Positions 37,210 through 46,380 of a stretch of DNA of 64,000 nucleotides are shown piece by piece. Under the pieces are notes generated by a model that ran no database searches, had not been told where the DNA came from, and saw nothing but the letters and a program-made list of their open reading frames with translations. Each line of letters begins with the position of its first letter. Position 1 is the stretch's first letter. The DNA lies in the NCBI RefSeq assembly GCF_007752935.1, contig NZ_CP036319.1, positions 1,426,001 through 1,490,000 on the forward strand. Direction: 5' to 3'. Made by a program: the position numbers and the translations under genes. The DNA is from Crateriforma conspicua. GTDB taxonomy: Bacteria > Planctomycetota > Planctomycetia > Pirellulales > Pirellulaceae.

Positions 37210-37383
37210 CAAAGCGGGCATCGGCGTCGGCCGCCGGAGCACGCAAGCAAGCTACGCAGCTAGGACTCTCCGCATCACCTGATGATTTGTTTCAGCGGGA
37301 AGCGAGCAATCCGGACTCTGGACGCCTCTAAGCTGGAGCAGACACTGAGCTCGACTTTTTCCATCCTGATTGGTGTTTGAGAA

Positions 37384-38755
37384 GCGGCTTCCCCACGTCA
37401 GACTTGTGACTTCTCACAGATACAAGTCTTGGCAAGGAAGCCGCTATGATTCGCGTCCCGCGTGATTTTAAATCATTACTCGAGCTTCTGTCATCAGCAA
37501 CGGAGCATCGCGAGACCTGACGACATCTGATCTACTACTTCACCGCCGCTATTCTGGTTACCGGTGATCGAACCGTCTCGGCAGTCCTGCGCTTACTCTC
37601 GCTCATCGAACCACTGAACCCTTCGACCTATCATCGAGTCTTTTCCCATCGACGGTGGTGTGCCAACCGTTTCGCCAAAATCATCGCTGGCTTTGTCATC
37701 GACCGCTTTTGCCCCGAAGGCGTCATTCGAATCGTCGGCGACGAAACCGTCGACGGTCATCGCGGCGAGAAGGTCTACGGCAAAGCAAGGCACCGCGATG
37801 CAGTGCGCAGCACACACTCGCACCCTGTCTATCGCTACGGACACAAATGGGTCGTTCTAGCAATCCTCATCCGATTGCCGGGGGTTGGCAGACCGATGGC
37901 GTTGCCGCTGCTGGTGGCTCTTTATCGAGACCAAAGGGCCAACGCTGCCGAGGGCCGACGACACTAGACTCCGGCCGGGTTGATGTGCGGGCTTCTGGCG
38001 TTGATGATGCGCTGGTTCCCACACCGAAGGTTCGTTTTTGCTGGGGATAACGCCTACGGGACGCATCAGATGTGTCGCTTTGCTTATCGACATCGTCGCC
38101 AGATTTCCTTGGTTAGCAGATTCATTTCAGATGCAAACTTGTACCGGAAGCCAACTTGAAGAAAGCCCGGGACCAATGGACGCCCACGCGTCAAAGGCGA
38201 GGCACTCCCGCAGCCTTACGAAGTTGTCCAAAGCCGAGGCCGCGGCCAGAGGCTACATGTCAGTTGGTACGGTGGGGACTGGCGGAATGTGGAGGTCTTT
38301 ACCGAAACCGGTCATTGGTTCAAAAGCGGCAAAGGCTTGGTCGAGATCCGCAGGGTAATGGTTCGTCATCTGGATGGGACTCATCGCGACGAATATCTGT
38401 TCAGTACCGATGTCCAAATGAGTGTGACTGAGATCATCGAGATGTACGGCGGGCGTTGGAACATCGAAACGACTTTTCAGGAAATGCGAGAGCATTTGGG
38501 CTTGGAGACAACACGCGGTTGGCATCAACGCACGGTCTTGCGGATGGCTCCAGCGTTATTCCTGCTATACACAGTTGTCGTTGTTTTCTATGACACCATG
38601 CCCGACGGCAGTTCTCATCGCCGCCAGAAGTTCTGGATCGGCAAGACGTCCATCACCTTCAGCGACATGCTTAGGTTCTTAATCTAAAGGCTGCAAAGTG
38701 GCGTAAATGCGTTGCCAATCTGGTCAGGGCGTTTCTGGTCGACCTTTAGCCGAAG
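37384..38755 (+). mobile_element. Decayed DDE-transposase insertion sequence
   Basis: The left side carries nested inverted repeats immediately before the transposase start: GCGGCTTCC (37384-37392) with GGAAGCCGC (37436-37444), enclosing AGACTTGT with ACAAGTCT (37422-37429). The transposase frame is broken several times. The right limit is uncertain and lies near or inside the 3' end of the glycosyltransferase gene. Confidence 0.6.
37446..38687 (+). pseudogene. Transposase pseudogene (IS4/IS701-like DDE)
   Basis: Fragments in different frames can be read in order: MIRVPRDFKSLLELLSSATE then a stop; a segment with VIRIVGDETVDGHRGEKVYG (first Asp); FAGDNAYGTHQMC-like (second Asp); and a final 132-residue open part with MYGGRWNIETTFQEMREHLG (the catalytic Glu). 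At least three frameshifts or stops separate them, so no active enzyme is made. The family is the IS4-like group judged from the YREK-like segment. Confidence 0.75.
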
Positions 38756-39494
38756 GGAATACCTTTGGTTTCCAGCCAATCCAACGAACGGTCTCTAGCA
38801 ATGCTGCGAAGCCATGAGACCACCGCAGCTTCTTGCCGTCAGACTTGGATCGCGGAACGTAGCAAATTCGAACCTGGTGTATCCGTATATTCATTCGAAT
38901 TAGTTTGCAAGTCATCTCAACGCAACCCTCGAATCCCGCATCGCTGAGTTCAAGCGTTCTGAATACACTCGATCGTACGAGCTTATAGCAAGTTGCGTGG
39001 TCCCGTACAAACCTTCCATACAGAAGAAAGATTGCGACATCTACGGCGAGAACCCCTAACGCAGGGACCCATCGGTTTGGCAGTTCAGCACAACTAGGTC
39101 TCAAGCCGTATACAGCGGATGTGTTTGAGCTTGCTCGGCCCATGAGATGCTTGATATCGCGCGGGTCATATTCCAGGTCTGCATCCTGGATTAGTATCCA
39201 CTCACCCGATGCGTGTCGGAATCCGACGTTTACGGCGGAAGCCTTCCCCCGATTTCGATCCAGTCTGAAAGACTTTATCGATAGCGAACGGTCAAAACTG
39301 AGCCAGTCACGAATAGAGGCCCCAGTCGAATCGTCCGAGCCGTCATCAACGACGATGATCTCCGCGCCACCTTGCAAGTCTCGCAAGCAACGCTCAAGGC
39401 GATCGAGCAGCAATATTACCGTTTGCTCCTCGTTGAAAACCGGCACGATGACGCTAACGGCTGGCCCTTCAAACTGATCTGATTTGACGCTCAT
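38724..39494 (-). CDS. Family 2 glycosyltransferase (polyprenyl-phosphate sugar type)
   Basis: 256 residues. The GT-A fold is clear: VSVIVPVFNEEQTV, IIVVDDGSDDST (nucleotide-binding Asp pair) and ILIQDADLEYDP (DxD-like). The order resembles dolichol-phosphate mannosyltransferase-like enzymes. It lacks the C-terminal membrane helices found in some relatives. The C-terminus (last eight residues) probably derives from the adjacent IS remnant, so the native tail may be lost. Confidence 0.85.
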   Translation of the reverse strand: MSVKSDQFEGPAVSVIVPVFNEEQTVILLLDRLERCLRDLQGGAEIIVVDDGSDDSTGASIRDWLSFDRSLSIKSFRLDRNRGKASAVNVGFRHASGEWILIQDADLEYDPRDIKHLMGRASSNTSAVYGLRPSCAELPNRWVPALGVLAVDVAIFLLYGRFVRDHATCYKLVRSSVFRTLELSDAGFEGCVEMTCKLIRMNIRIHQVRICYVPRSKSDGKKLRWSHGFAALLETVRWIGWKPKVFPSAKGRPETP

Positions 39495-39623
39495 GTTTTT
39501 GCCCCAATCAATACTGCCAATACGTGACTTGAAGCCGTGATCTGCTACTTGTCCAAATTGCTTGTGAGACGAGGGTCTAAAAGCGGTTGCCCGCCAAGTG
39601 AAACTTGGTCTTTGGAAAGAGCA

Positions 39624-40574
39624 CTAGTCAGTTGCCAAGCCAACTTTAGGGACGGAGCTGTCTGAAGGGGTTAGGAGTTCATAAAAAATGCCCCTGTCGA
39701 TTGATCGGGATATCTGGTCTGCATGGCCGTCGAAGAATACAAAATTGGCTACTGAAACATGTGGCGATCCCCAGTTGTCCTGATAGCTAATCCTGTAGCC
39801 GTCTTGTGTTATCTTCGAGCCAGAGCGAGCTGTGCCTTTGCTTCCACCCACGTATATTGGCTCGTCCCAGTGCCAGCTCGTAGGGGTCTGCTTCCCCATG
39901 TCATAGGCTTTCTCGCCCAGCAGAATTGTATTGGCGAGGCCCGCGGAGATTGTAGCTGGCCTAGACTCTCTGGGGCGGTCGAAAATCGATAAGTGATTTG
40001 CAGCAAAGTCGGTCTTGGCCATTGCGTGACCTCCAGATTCATATACGCCGTAGTCATCTTCAACTGGTGTCTCTGCCCGGCGTGCACCGCGTGCGGGACA
40101 CCGAAAATAGGAGATTTCGGAAGCATAGTCGGTCATCTGTTGGACTGGCATTCCAAGCTGTGGAAAAATTGCAACGGACCACGGCCCGGTTTGTTTGCCA
40201 GGTGAGAGCCGGTCGGAGTAAACGCCCCAGTATCGAACCGTTCCAGTTCGCTTTTCCGTCGTCGAAGGTCTCACCAAATTACCGTCGCGGGACAAGATAC
40301 GGCTTGATTCGTGAGCCCCACCGTTTGAAGGAAATACTGTATGCGAGCTTTGGAAGCTGCTCACCGCAAGTGCAAGCTGACGAAGCCGATTGGTGCAGTC
40401 CAAACGCCTGCTCGCGTCTCTAGCAGATTGGACAGCGGGAAGGAGTATCGCGAGAAGCAAAGCGATGATGCCAAAGACAACAAGCAATTCGATACTTGTT
40501 ATTGCCGATCTTCCAAAGGATGCAAGGTTGGTCCTCCGGCTAACAGCAAGACCGCTACCACTCTGCTTCAACAT
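39624..40574 (-). CDS. DUF1559 pilin-like protein
   Basis: 316 residues from the ATG at 40574. An N-terminal prepilin-like helix ([20 protein letters not shown]) is followed by [20 protein letters not shown], the hallmark of planctomycete DUF1559. The usual GFTLVE cleavage site reads AITSIE here, so Gly before the cut is replaced by Ala. The C-terminal part has [17 protein letters not shown], the typical end of the family. It should form a pilus-like or surface fibre subunit. Upstream 14 codons of the open frame are possible. Confidence 0.85.
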   Translation of the reverse strand: MLKQSGSGLAVSRRTNLASFGRSAITSIELLVVFGIIALLLAILLPAVQSARDASRRLDCTNRLRQLALAVSSFQSSHTVFPSNGGAHESSRILSRDGNLVRPSTTEKRTGTVRYWGVYSDRLSPGKQTGPWSVAIFPQLGMPVQQMTDYASEISYFRCPARGARRAETPVEDDYGVYESGGHAMAKTDFAANHLSIFDRPRESRPATISAGLANTILLGEKAYDMGKQTPTSWHWDEPIYVGGSKGTARSGSKITQDGYRISYQDNWGSPHVSVANFVFFDGHADQISRSIDRGIFYELLTPSDSSVPKVGLATD

Positions 40575-41027
40575 ATGGTTTGCTCCAAACAAGTTTCGGA
40601 AAACCTCTACGGGCACTTAACCGGTTGCAAAATTGACGGCATTCCGTCAACCGCCGCAATCCTAGCAGATCGAAGAGCGTAGGGTTGGCCAGAATTTTAG
40701 TTTAGTCGAATTGGGTTTTGCCCACGTGAGCCGCAACTGCCTACGATTCGGTGTGGGCTTTCAGGATGAATTGACAAGCTTCGTGTGCGACGGTAACAGC
40801 GATGCTGTTGTGGTTCCAGCGAACTGCGATTGTTTCGGCAAAACTTTGCAACTGACATCAATGGGAATCGAGGACACAGAGCTTGGGGCGGAAACAATCC
40901 AAAAAATCTGGAAATTTTGTTGCATTCCGTCCGCTTCGCCCCTTACGCTGACGTCGGTCGCTAGGTGGCCACTTGCGTGGCAGCCGCATTAACAAACTCT
41001 TTATTTGGAACGCGTGCGTGGGGCAAG

Positions 41028-42095
41028 ATGTACAAGCTGTTTGACAAGTTCGACATGCAAAGGAAGTTGCTTCTCTGGGCTGGAGGGGCTGGGCTTGTGG
41101 TGTTTTTTCTGACGATCTGTTTCTGCGTACTCACAACACTTGCTGGCTGCGACAGCCCAAAGGAGATACGGTCATCGCGAGAGAGCGAGGTCGTTTGCGA
41201 TTATGGCGTGATTGCGCCCGGGACTAGGCACTCCGAAAGGGTGACGCATGGGAATCCTAGGCCGAATAAAATCGTTTTCGAACGCTTTATTGTAGGTTGC
41301 AAGTGCCTTAAGCCGCGAATCGCGGAACGGACAGTAGATCCCGGCGGGACAATTGAGATTGACATCGATCTCGATGCGGCGTCAGTACCTCAAGACATCG
41401 ATTTTCCAATTGATTGCATCTTTGCCGATAGCCGCGGAGGCACATTCTTGCTTCAGCTTCGTGCGGTAGCGAAGATCCGCAGTGAACTCTTCGTGGACCG
41501 CACTGGGATTCAGTGGCAACTTTATCACGGTCAGTTGGCAACCCCTGCAAGTCTCAGGGTAGAAAATCGGTCCGGCAAAGCCTGGAACAAGCTTGGCTTC
41601 CGAGAGCACGTAAAAGACTCGTTCTCGGTCGACGTTGAGCGAGTGGCTCCAGGTACTAACGCTCTCGAGTCCTGGGAAGTTCGAGTTGCCCCTTTGGATT
41701 CCATGATATCCTCGCCCGGAACAACTCAGAGATCACTTGAGTTTATATCACCCGGGGGGCACTCTGGAAAAGTCTCGTTGCAGCTTTCTGTATTTCCACC
41801 AGTCAGGCTCTTTCCTGATCGCGTTTTCTGCGGTCCGGATGGACCGATTGAAGGGAAGCTTACGGTTACCTTCCAGATGCTGGACCCACCCAGGTCATCG
41901 ACGGACTTTATTTTGCGGAACCCTATTCCGGACCAGCTGGAATGTGGGGTTGACCAACTGGATAGCGGTGAATTCCAAATGTGGTATCGGCTCACCAGTT
42001 TGGGGGCTCCGTTTCGCGGCGAGCTTGTATTGGACATTCCGTCGCACGGGGTCTCAGCGGACATACCGTTAGTAATAGTGGCAGGAAAGCAATGA
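41028..42095 (+). CDS. DUF1573 protein, membrane-anchored
   Basis: 355 residues from ATG 41028; ATG 41055 is also possible. One N-terminal membrane helix (LVVFFLTICFCVLTTLAGC) with a lipobox-like end. The following domain has FIVGCKCLKPRIAERTVDPG, the DUF1573 Cys-X-Cys site, in an Ig-like beta sandwich. A second beta domain fills the C-terminus. DUF1573 proteins are exported and often accompany peptide secretion genes in Bacteroidetes and planctomycetes. Its stop overlaps the C39-like gene by 4 bp. Confidence 0.75.
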   Translation: MYKLFDKFDMQRKLLLWAGGAGLVVFFLTICFCVLTTLAGCDSPKEIRSSRESEVVCDYGVIAPGTRHSERVTHGNPRPNKIVFERFIVGCKCLKPRIAERTVDPGGTIEIDIDLDAASVPQDIDFPIDCIFADSRGGTFLLQLRAVAKIRSELFVDRTGIQWQLYHGQLATPASLRVENRSGKAWNKLGFREHVKDSFSVDVERVAPGTNALESWEVRVAPLDSMISSPGTTQRSLEFISPGGHSGKVSLQLSVFPPVRLFPDRVFCGPDGPIEGKLTVTFQMLDPPRSSTDFILRNPIPDQLECGVDQLDSGEFQMWYRLTSLGAPFRGELVLDIPSHGVSADIPLVIVAGKQ

Positions 42096-42655
42096 TTCGG
42101 TTTTTGGTGGCATTTGCGAGCCTGGTCGTCCCTCAAGTTTCCGGTTCTCGGGAGAATCGTCAGCGATGTGGTGTTCATGCAGTGGCGAGCGTGATGCAAT
42201 ACTACGAAGTCGCTTTTGAATATGACGATTTAGAGTCGAGGATCTTCCTGCGAGACGACTCAATTTACAGCTCCTTTGCTGATCTCCGGCGGGTCCTCAG
42301 GGCTTCAGGGATATGCGCGATCTGTGTGCGAGACCCCCCTCAAGACATCTTGGATCAGTATGATCCGTTTATAATTCATATTGCAGGTGAAGAACGTCCA
42401 CATCCACACTTTGCGATGTGTGTTTCATCTGCGTATAGTGGATACCTTGTTGAGATGTCTCCCGGAAAGATGCAGCACATGGGCCTAGCACAACTGCGAA
42501 GCGTTTCTTCTGGAAACGTGATCATAACTACCGATAGCGGTTCTGGATTGTCGATGCTATGCAGGCTCGCTCTGCAGTCGTGGGGGTTTGTTTTCTGTTT
42601 CTGCTGCTCGCTACTGTTGGCAGCGATTTCAATTGTTAGAAGGGTTTTGAGATGA
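42092..42655 (+). CDS. C39-type cysteine peptidase-like protein, membrane-anchored
   Basis: 187 residues. Cys26 in RCGVHAVASVMQYY lies in the C39 consensus (QCGxxxLxxxxxYY). His106 (HPHFAMCV) and, at the third site, Glu121 (YLVEMSP) follow at C39-like spacing. A C-terminal helix (WGFVFCFCCSLLLAAISIV) anchors it. C39 domains cleave double-glycine leaders, usually as part of an ABC exporter; here there is no ABC domain. It overlaps its neighbours on both sides by 4 bp and the next gene carries a double-glycine-like leader. Confidence 0.65.
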   Translation: MIRFLVAFASLVVPQVSGSRENRQRCGVHAVASVMQYYEVAFEYDDLESRIFLRDDSIYSSFADLRRVLRASGICAICVRDPPQDILDQYDPFIIHIAGEERPHPHFAMCVSSAYSGYLVEMSPGKMQHMGLAQLRSVSSGNVIITTDSGSGLSMLCRLALQSWGFVFCFCCSLLLAAISIVRRVLR

Positions 42656-43161
42656 CTAGTTTTGTGCGAAGGTCAGGTAGCGGTGTTGCGGCAATTGTAT
42701 TTGCAGTAGCCGCGTGCGTGTGCGCAAGCAGTGTTTTTCTAACTGGCGAAGAGCAGCGAGAAATTGTTGGAGGTGTTGAGCAAGATGATTGCTGGTATCC
42801 AACAACGACAACCTGTCTTGAACTAGCTGAAAACTCCTGTGGGGGTGCGTGCGTCTGGAACGGTACCGGAGGGTCGCAGCTGTTTGGCGAGTGGGAGTGC
42901 CCTCCAAATAGTGAACACGTGAAAAATAGGGATATTCCGAATGCGGTTGGCCAGTGCTTGGGAATCATTCCGGGATACGAAACAACCTTGTCAATTACTG
43001 CAGACTGCTATGACATTAGGGCTTGCGGTTGCCCGAACAATATTCCGCCTGGCCGAGGTGGCAGTGGTGGAGCATGCGGTAAGAAGGGCCCGGACATCGA
43101 CAGCAGCCAAGGGCAGACGGAGACGCCCGACGGTGATATCTGCTGGTGTGATCCAAGTTAG
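42652..43161 (+). CDS. Cys-rich exported protein with double-glycine-like leader
   Basis: 169 residues. A basic N-terminus and hydrophobic helix (12-30) precede LTGEEQREIVGG at residues 30-41. This fits the double-glycine leader pattern L(-12) S/T(-11) E(-8) I(-4) G(-2) G(-1), with Gln in place of Leu at -7. The mature part would have 11 or more cysteines (DDCWYP, CGGACVW, YDIRACGCP) and a Gly-rich segment. It follows a C39-like protease in the same unit and a strong terminator comes after. Substrate identity is inference. Confidence 0.65.
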   Translation: MTSFVRRSGSGVAAIVFAVAACVCASSVFLTGEEQREIVGGVEQDDCWYPTTTTCLELAENSCGGACVWNGTGGSQLFGEWECPPNSEHVKNRDIPNAVGQCLGIIPGYETTLSITADCYDIRACGCPNNIPPGRGGSGGACGKKGPDIDSSQGQTETPDGDICWCDPS

Positions 43162-43185
43162 GTACAGTGGATTCCAGCAGGCTCT

Positions 43186-43226
43186 ACTGACGCTGGTGTC
43201 TCCGGCACCGGCGTCAGTATTGTATT
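43186..43226 (+). terminator. Terminator after the Cys-rich gene
   Basis: A 14-bp stem with one G-U pair (43186-43199 with 43205-43218, 5-nt loop) is followed by a T-rich tail. It closes the DUF1573 / C39-like / Cys-rich unit. Confidence 0.7.
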
Positions 43227-43308
43227 TGAAACAGAATACGCGAAGGATTGCTGTTTGATGAAAATTCGGTTGGACACCTCGCGCACTTCTTGTTAATCAC
43301 CATTTCAA

Positions 43309-44508
43309 ATGCTACAAAAGTTTCCTTGTTTGACTCGCTGGATTGGCTTGGCGTGCTCGTTTATTGCGATTGAGGCGAATGCGGACTTCACTTTGGATGA
43401 GATAGTGGCTGGCATGGCCTTCGAGAGAGGGAAGATCAAGTCGGGGGATTTCTTGCTGAGCGGATCAAAAACGATCGAGCTCTTCAGCGGGGAGTTAGAG
43501 CTGGTGGATTTTGAAGAACGGGTGATATTTGACCTCCCGAGAGACGCAACTCTTCTCCTTCATGAAGGAGTTATAGAGGATTCGACGGAAAGCGGCTTCG
43601 TCCTCAAGGACGTACGGATGTTGAAATGTCGAACCAAAGCAGAGACATTTCATTACAATAGCACAGCGCCGATGCCCCATATCTTCATTACGGCGCCTAA
43701 TGAAACTAGTTATAGCGGGATTGGTGGCGACGACTTTCCCTTCTTTGATCCTCGTGCAGTCGGCCTTGTCGGCTATGATTCAATGCACGCACTCTATGAT
43801 TTGTCTGATCTGATGGAGGATGTCTCGGCACGATTTGCCGACGGATTTAGTGTAGCGATTTACGAGGGGGGGATTGCGCGAATTCGAAAGGTCTACGGTG
43901 ATACTACGAAGGCGGGGAACCTGATTGGCGTGACAGATTTCCTGGTTGACGTTGAATCTGGCTTTGTTCTCAATCGAATGGAGGTTAGCAGTCACTTTGC
44001 AACTGGCACAGGTGGTCAGCTTGTGCCAGCGAGTCAATACTTTCGAGAAAACCCTCCTCTAAGCGGAAGTGCTGATGATTTTTTAGTGCGAAAATTGGTG
44101 CGAGATGTTGAAAGGAAAGTTGATGTCGGCTGGCAGGAGATTGACGGAGTTTGGGTTCCGACGTCGATAAATGCGATGGCTCTCGAACAAAAGTTTGACA
44201 AGACTGCTGACGGGAAGCTCGATCCGGAGTCCGCAAGACTCATTGAGCACACCTTTGGCGGCTCTTTGACTTGGAACAGCGTCAATGCTCCAATTGCTTC
44301 CGATCGATTTTCCTACAAAAAGTTTGATGTGCCAGGAGGCACGCTTGTTTTTGACGCGCGCGGCGATGAGCCTTTTCTCGTCGGGCAGGTGGGGAGTCGT
44401 CAGCCATATAGTCAGATCTCACCGACTACTAGCCTCACAGCGATAGTGATTGCGGGACTTGCGATTTTGGCATTCTTTATTTGGCGGCGAGGGGCTGGGG
44501 CTGCTTAA
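43309..44508 (+). CDS. Secreted protein with C-terminal membrane anchor
   Basis: 399 residues. A signal peptide (cleavage likely after ANA at about residue 27) is followed by a beta-rich body and a single C-terminal helix with a basic tail (IVIAGLAILAFFIWRRGAG). No family recognised. The plan (signal, beta domain, C-terminal helix, Arg-Arg) resembles a sorting-type anchor. Same strand and low GC as its neighbours. Confidence 0.65.
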   Translation: MLQKFPCLTRWIGLACSFIAIEANADFTLDEIVAGMAFERGKIKSGDFLLSGSKTIELFSGELELVDFEERVIFDLPRDATLLLHEGVIEDSTESGFVLKDVRMLKCRTKAETFHYNSTAPMPHIFITAPNETSYSGIGGDDFPFFDPRAVGLVGYDSMHALYDLSDLMEDVSARFADGFSVAIYEGGIARIRKVYGDTTKAGNLIGVTDFLVDVESGFVLNRMEVSSHFATGTGGQLVPASQYFRENPPLSGSADDFLVRKLVRDVERKVDVGWQEIDGVWVPTSINAMALEQKFDKTADGKLDPESARLIEHTFGGSLTWNSVNAPIASDRFSYKKFDVPGGTLVFDARGDEPFLVGQVGSRQPYSQISPTTSLTAIVIAGLAILAFFIWRRGAGAA

Positions 44509-44545
44509 ATTACAGCCGCTCTGCTTGTGACCTTAGAGAACAAAA

Positions 44546-45871
44546 ATGTTCAATGGATACGGAGAAAGCGATGTAGTCGATTCTGCGTGGTCGGCTTGGG
44601 GGTGGGCGGTGGTGGTCGTTGTTTGCCTTACGACAGTGGCGCAGTTGCATCGAGCGGAACTGCTTCCAAAAGGGTATCTTGCAAAGGATCGTATCCAGCA
44701 TCTTGGGGCTGAGCATTACTGCGTTGGAAGGGCATTGCATCAAGGCCGTGGCTTCAGCGATCCATTTTGCGATCACGCGGGTGCAACTGCCTGGGTAGCT
44801 CCGGCACTGCCATCACTCATCGCGGTCTTAATGCTAGTTTTTGGAGAAAGTCGGTCGGCGTTGTCGTACATAATGCTGCTTTTTCAGACCACGTTCGTTC
44901 TGGCAGCGAGTGTATGGGTATGTCATTACGCCGCGCGTGTAGGTCGCCCGGTAGCTTCTGCCACGTTTCTTTTGTTGACATTACTGGAGTATTTTAACAG
45001 GCTCTTCCAGGAAACGCACGACGCGTGGGTGACTGGTTCCGCGGTATTCGTATGCTTCCTGCTCTTAGAAAGGCGTAGGCCTGAAAAGCCATTGCTTGAC
45101 GGTCTTGCCTGGGGGGTGGGCGGCATTCTAGCTGCTTGTGCTGGCCCTGTTACACTGGCTGTCTGGTGTATCTCGCTTGCTCTACGTTTCGCTGACGCCA
45201 AGAAGATGCATAGCTTGGTTTCACCTCAGAAGTTGACAACCGAGGGTATGCTACGCACCGGCGTTGCTATGCTTTGTGTTTCTGTTTTCCTGATTCCCTG
45301 GACATTCAGGAATTACATGCTGCTTGGGAGTCTGGTGTGTGTTAAATCGAACGGTGCCTATGAGGTCTGGCAGTCACTTTGTGTTGATGAAGATGGGGTT
45401 CTAGACCTTCAATCGGGTCGGCTTCACCCTTGGGTCAACCCGAGGTCAAGGATGCAGCACAAAGCCCTTGGCGAGACGACATTTGTCCAGTTGCATCGAA
45501 ATCTGGCAATTGAGCACGCGATAGAACGACCATTCGATCCGTTAATCAAAGTAGTTAATCGGTTCTTAGCTGTTTTGGTTTTGAGAATGCCTGTGATCGA
45601 ACCTTTCCCAGGTTCTGCAGCAATTTCACTAGTTTTGGACATTGTTTTTCCACTGCCATTCATGGCCTGGTTGTTCCTGATTTTCCGGTGGGCAACCCTA
45701 GGCAAGACATTGCGGAATTGTGTTGTAGTCTACCCCTGCGTCTTAGCTCCCTACATTATTATAAGCTATTGTGAGCGTTACTCAGCTGCGGTGTTTTGGA
45801 TCAAGCCGGTTCTAGTAGTAGGCGCGATCGATCAGGCGATGGGGGCGATGAGACGTTGGAAGTTTCGATAA
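44546..45871 (+). CDS. Multi-pass membrane protein, ArnT/PMT-like glycosyltransferase
   Basis: 441 residues with about ten hydrophobic segments. An early acidic loop region (LGAEHYCVGRALHQGRGFSD) fits the ArnT/dolichyl-phosphate-mannose glycosyltransferase layout. A lipid-linked sugar donor could come from the GT2 protein at 38724. Family assignment rests on topology and the early loop only. Confidence 0.5.
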   Translation: MFNGYGESDVVDSAWSAWGWAVVVVVCLTTVAQLHRAELLPKGYLAKDRIQHLGAEHYCVGRALHQGRGFSDPFCDHAGATAWVAPALPSLIAVLMLVFGESRSALSYIMLLFQTTFVLAASVWVCHYAARVGRPVASATFLLLTLLEYFNRLFQETHDAWVTGSAVFVCFLLLERRRPEKPLLDGLAWGVGGILAACAGPVTLAVWCISLALRFADAKKMHSLVSPQKLTTEGMLRTGVAMLCVSVFLIPWTFRNYMLLGSLVCVKSNGAYEVWQSLCVDEDGVLDLQSGRLHPWVNPRSRMQHKALGETTFVQLHRNLAIEHAIERPFDPLIKVVNRFLAVLVLRMPVIEPFPGSAAISLVLDIVFPLPFMAWLFLIFRWATLGKTLRNCVVVYPCVLAPYIIISYCERYSAAVFWIKPVLVVGAIDQAMGAMRRWKFR

Positions 45872-45899
45872 ATACAAAATTTCTGTGGACCGTATTTCT

Positions 45900-46367
45900 A
45901 TGGATCTCAGAGCGATTATGTGCCCGGTCAATCTCTTTTCCTTCTCTTTACTTGCCGCCATCGCACTGAGTGTGGGATGTAGCTATTCTACGCCGGGCAA
46001 TGAGCATATTGGAGGGGGCGATGAATCAATACTGCCAGATCCTTCGGTTCCAGTAGTCGATGTTGGGATACTTGTACGAGGTGAAGCCAGATTGATCCTC
46101 GTTGAGATTGACCTCGCCCCTGGTGAGTTCGTGCCTGATAATGCAGTGATCAAAACAAGCTGCGAGTGCGTGCGCGGGCAAATCATCAATTATCTTGTAG
46201 GAGATGACGTCATTTGTACAGGTGCTCTCATGACAATTTCGACTGATGCTGAGATGGGACCACCGAGGGATTTCCGCGTAGAGTGTTTTCTGGATGTTGC
46301 TGGGGGCGAATATTCCCGACGAAGCTGGAGCCTCGCCTACCGAGAGGTTTCTCGGGTGGCTCTGTAG
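45900..46367 (+). CDS. Lipoprotein, DUF1573-like
   Basis: 155 residues from ATG 45900 (GTG 45885 and ATG 45918 are alternatives). A signal ends in ALSVGC, a lipobox. The mature part contains VIKTSCECVRGQ, matching the Cys-X-Cys of DUF1573, in a beta-rich domain. A shorter relative of the 41028 protein. It is the last gene of the cargo run before the IS remnant. Confidence 0.65.
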   Translation: MDLRAIMCPVNLFSFSLLAAIALSVGCSYSTPGNEHIGGGDESILPDPSVPVVDVGILVRGEARLILVEIDLAPGEFVPDNAVIKTSCECVRGQIINYLVGDDVICTGALMTISTDAEMGPPRDFRVECFLDVAGGEYSRRSWSLAYREVSRVAL

Positions 46368-46380
46368 TGCAGAGTAAAAA

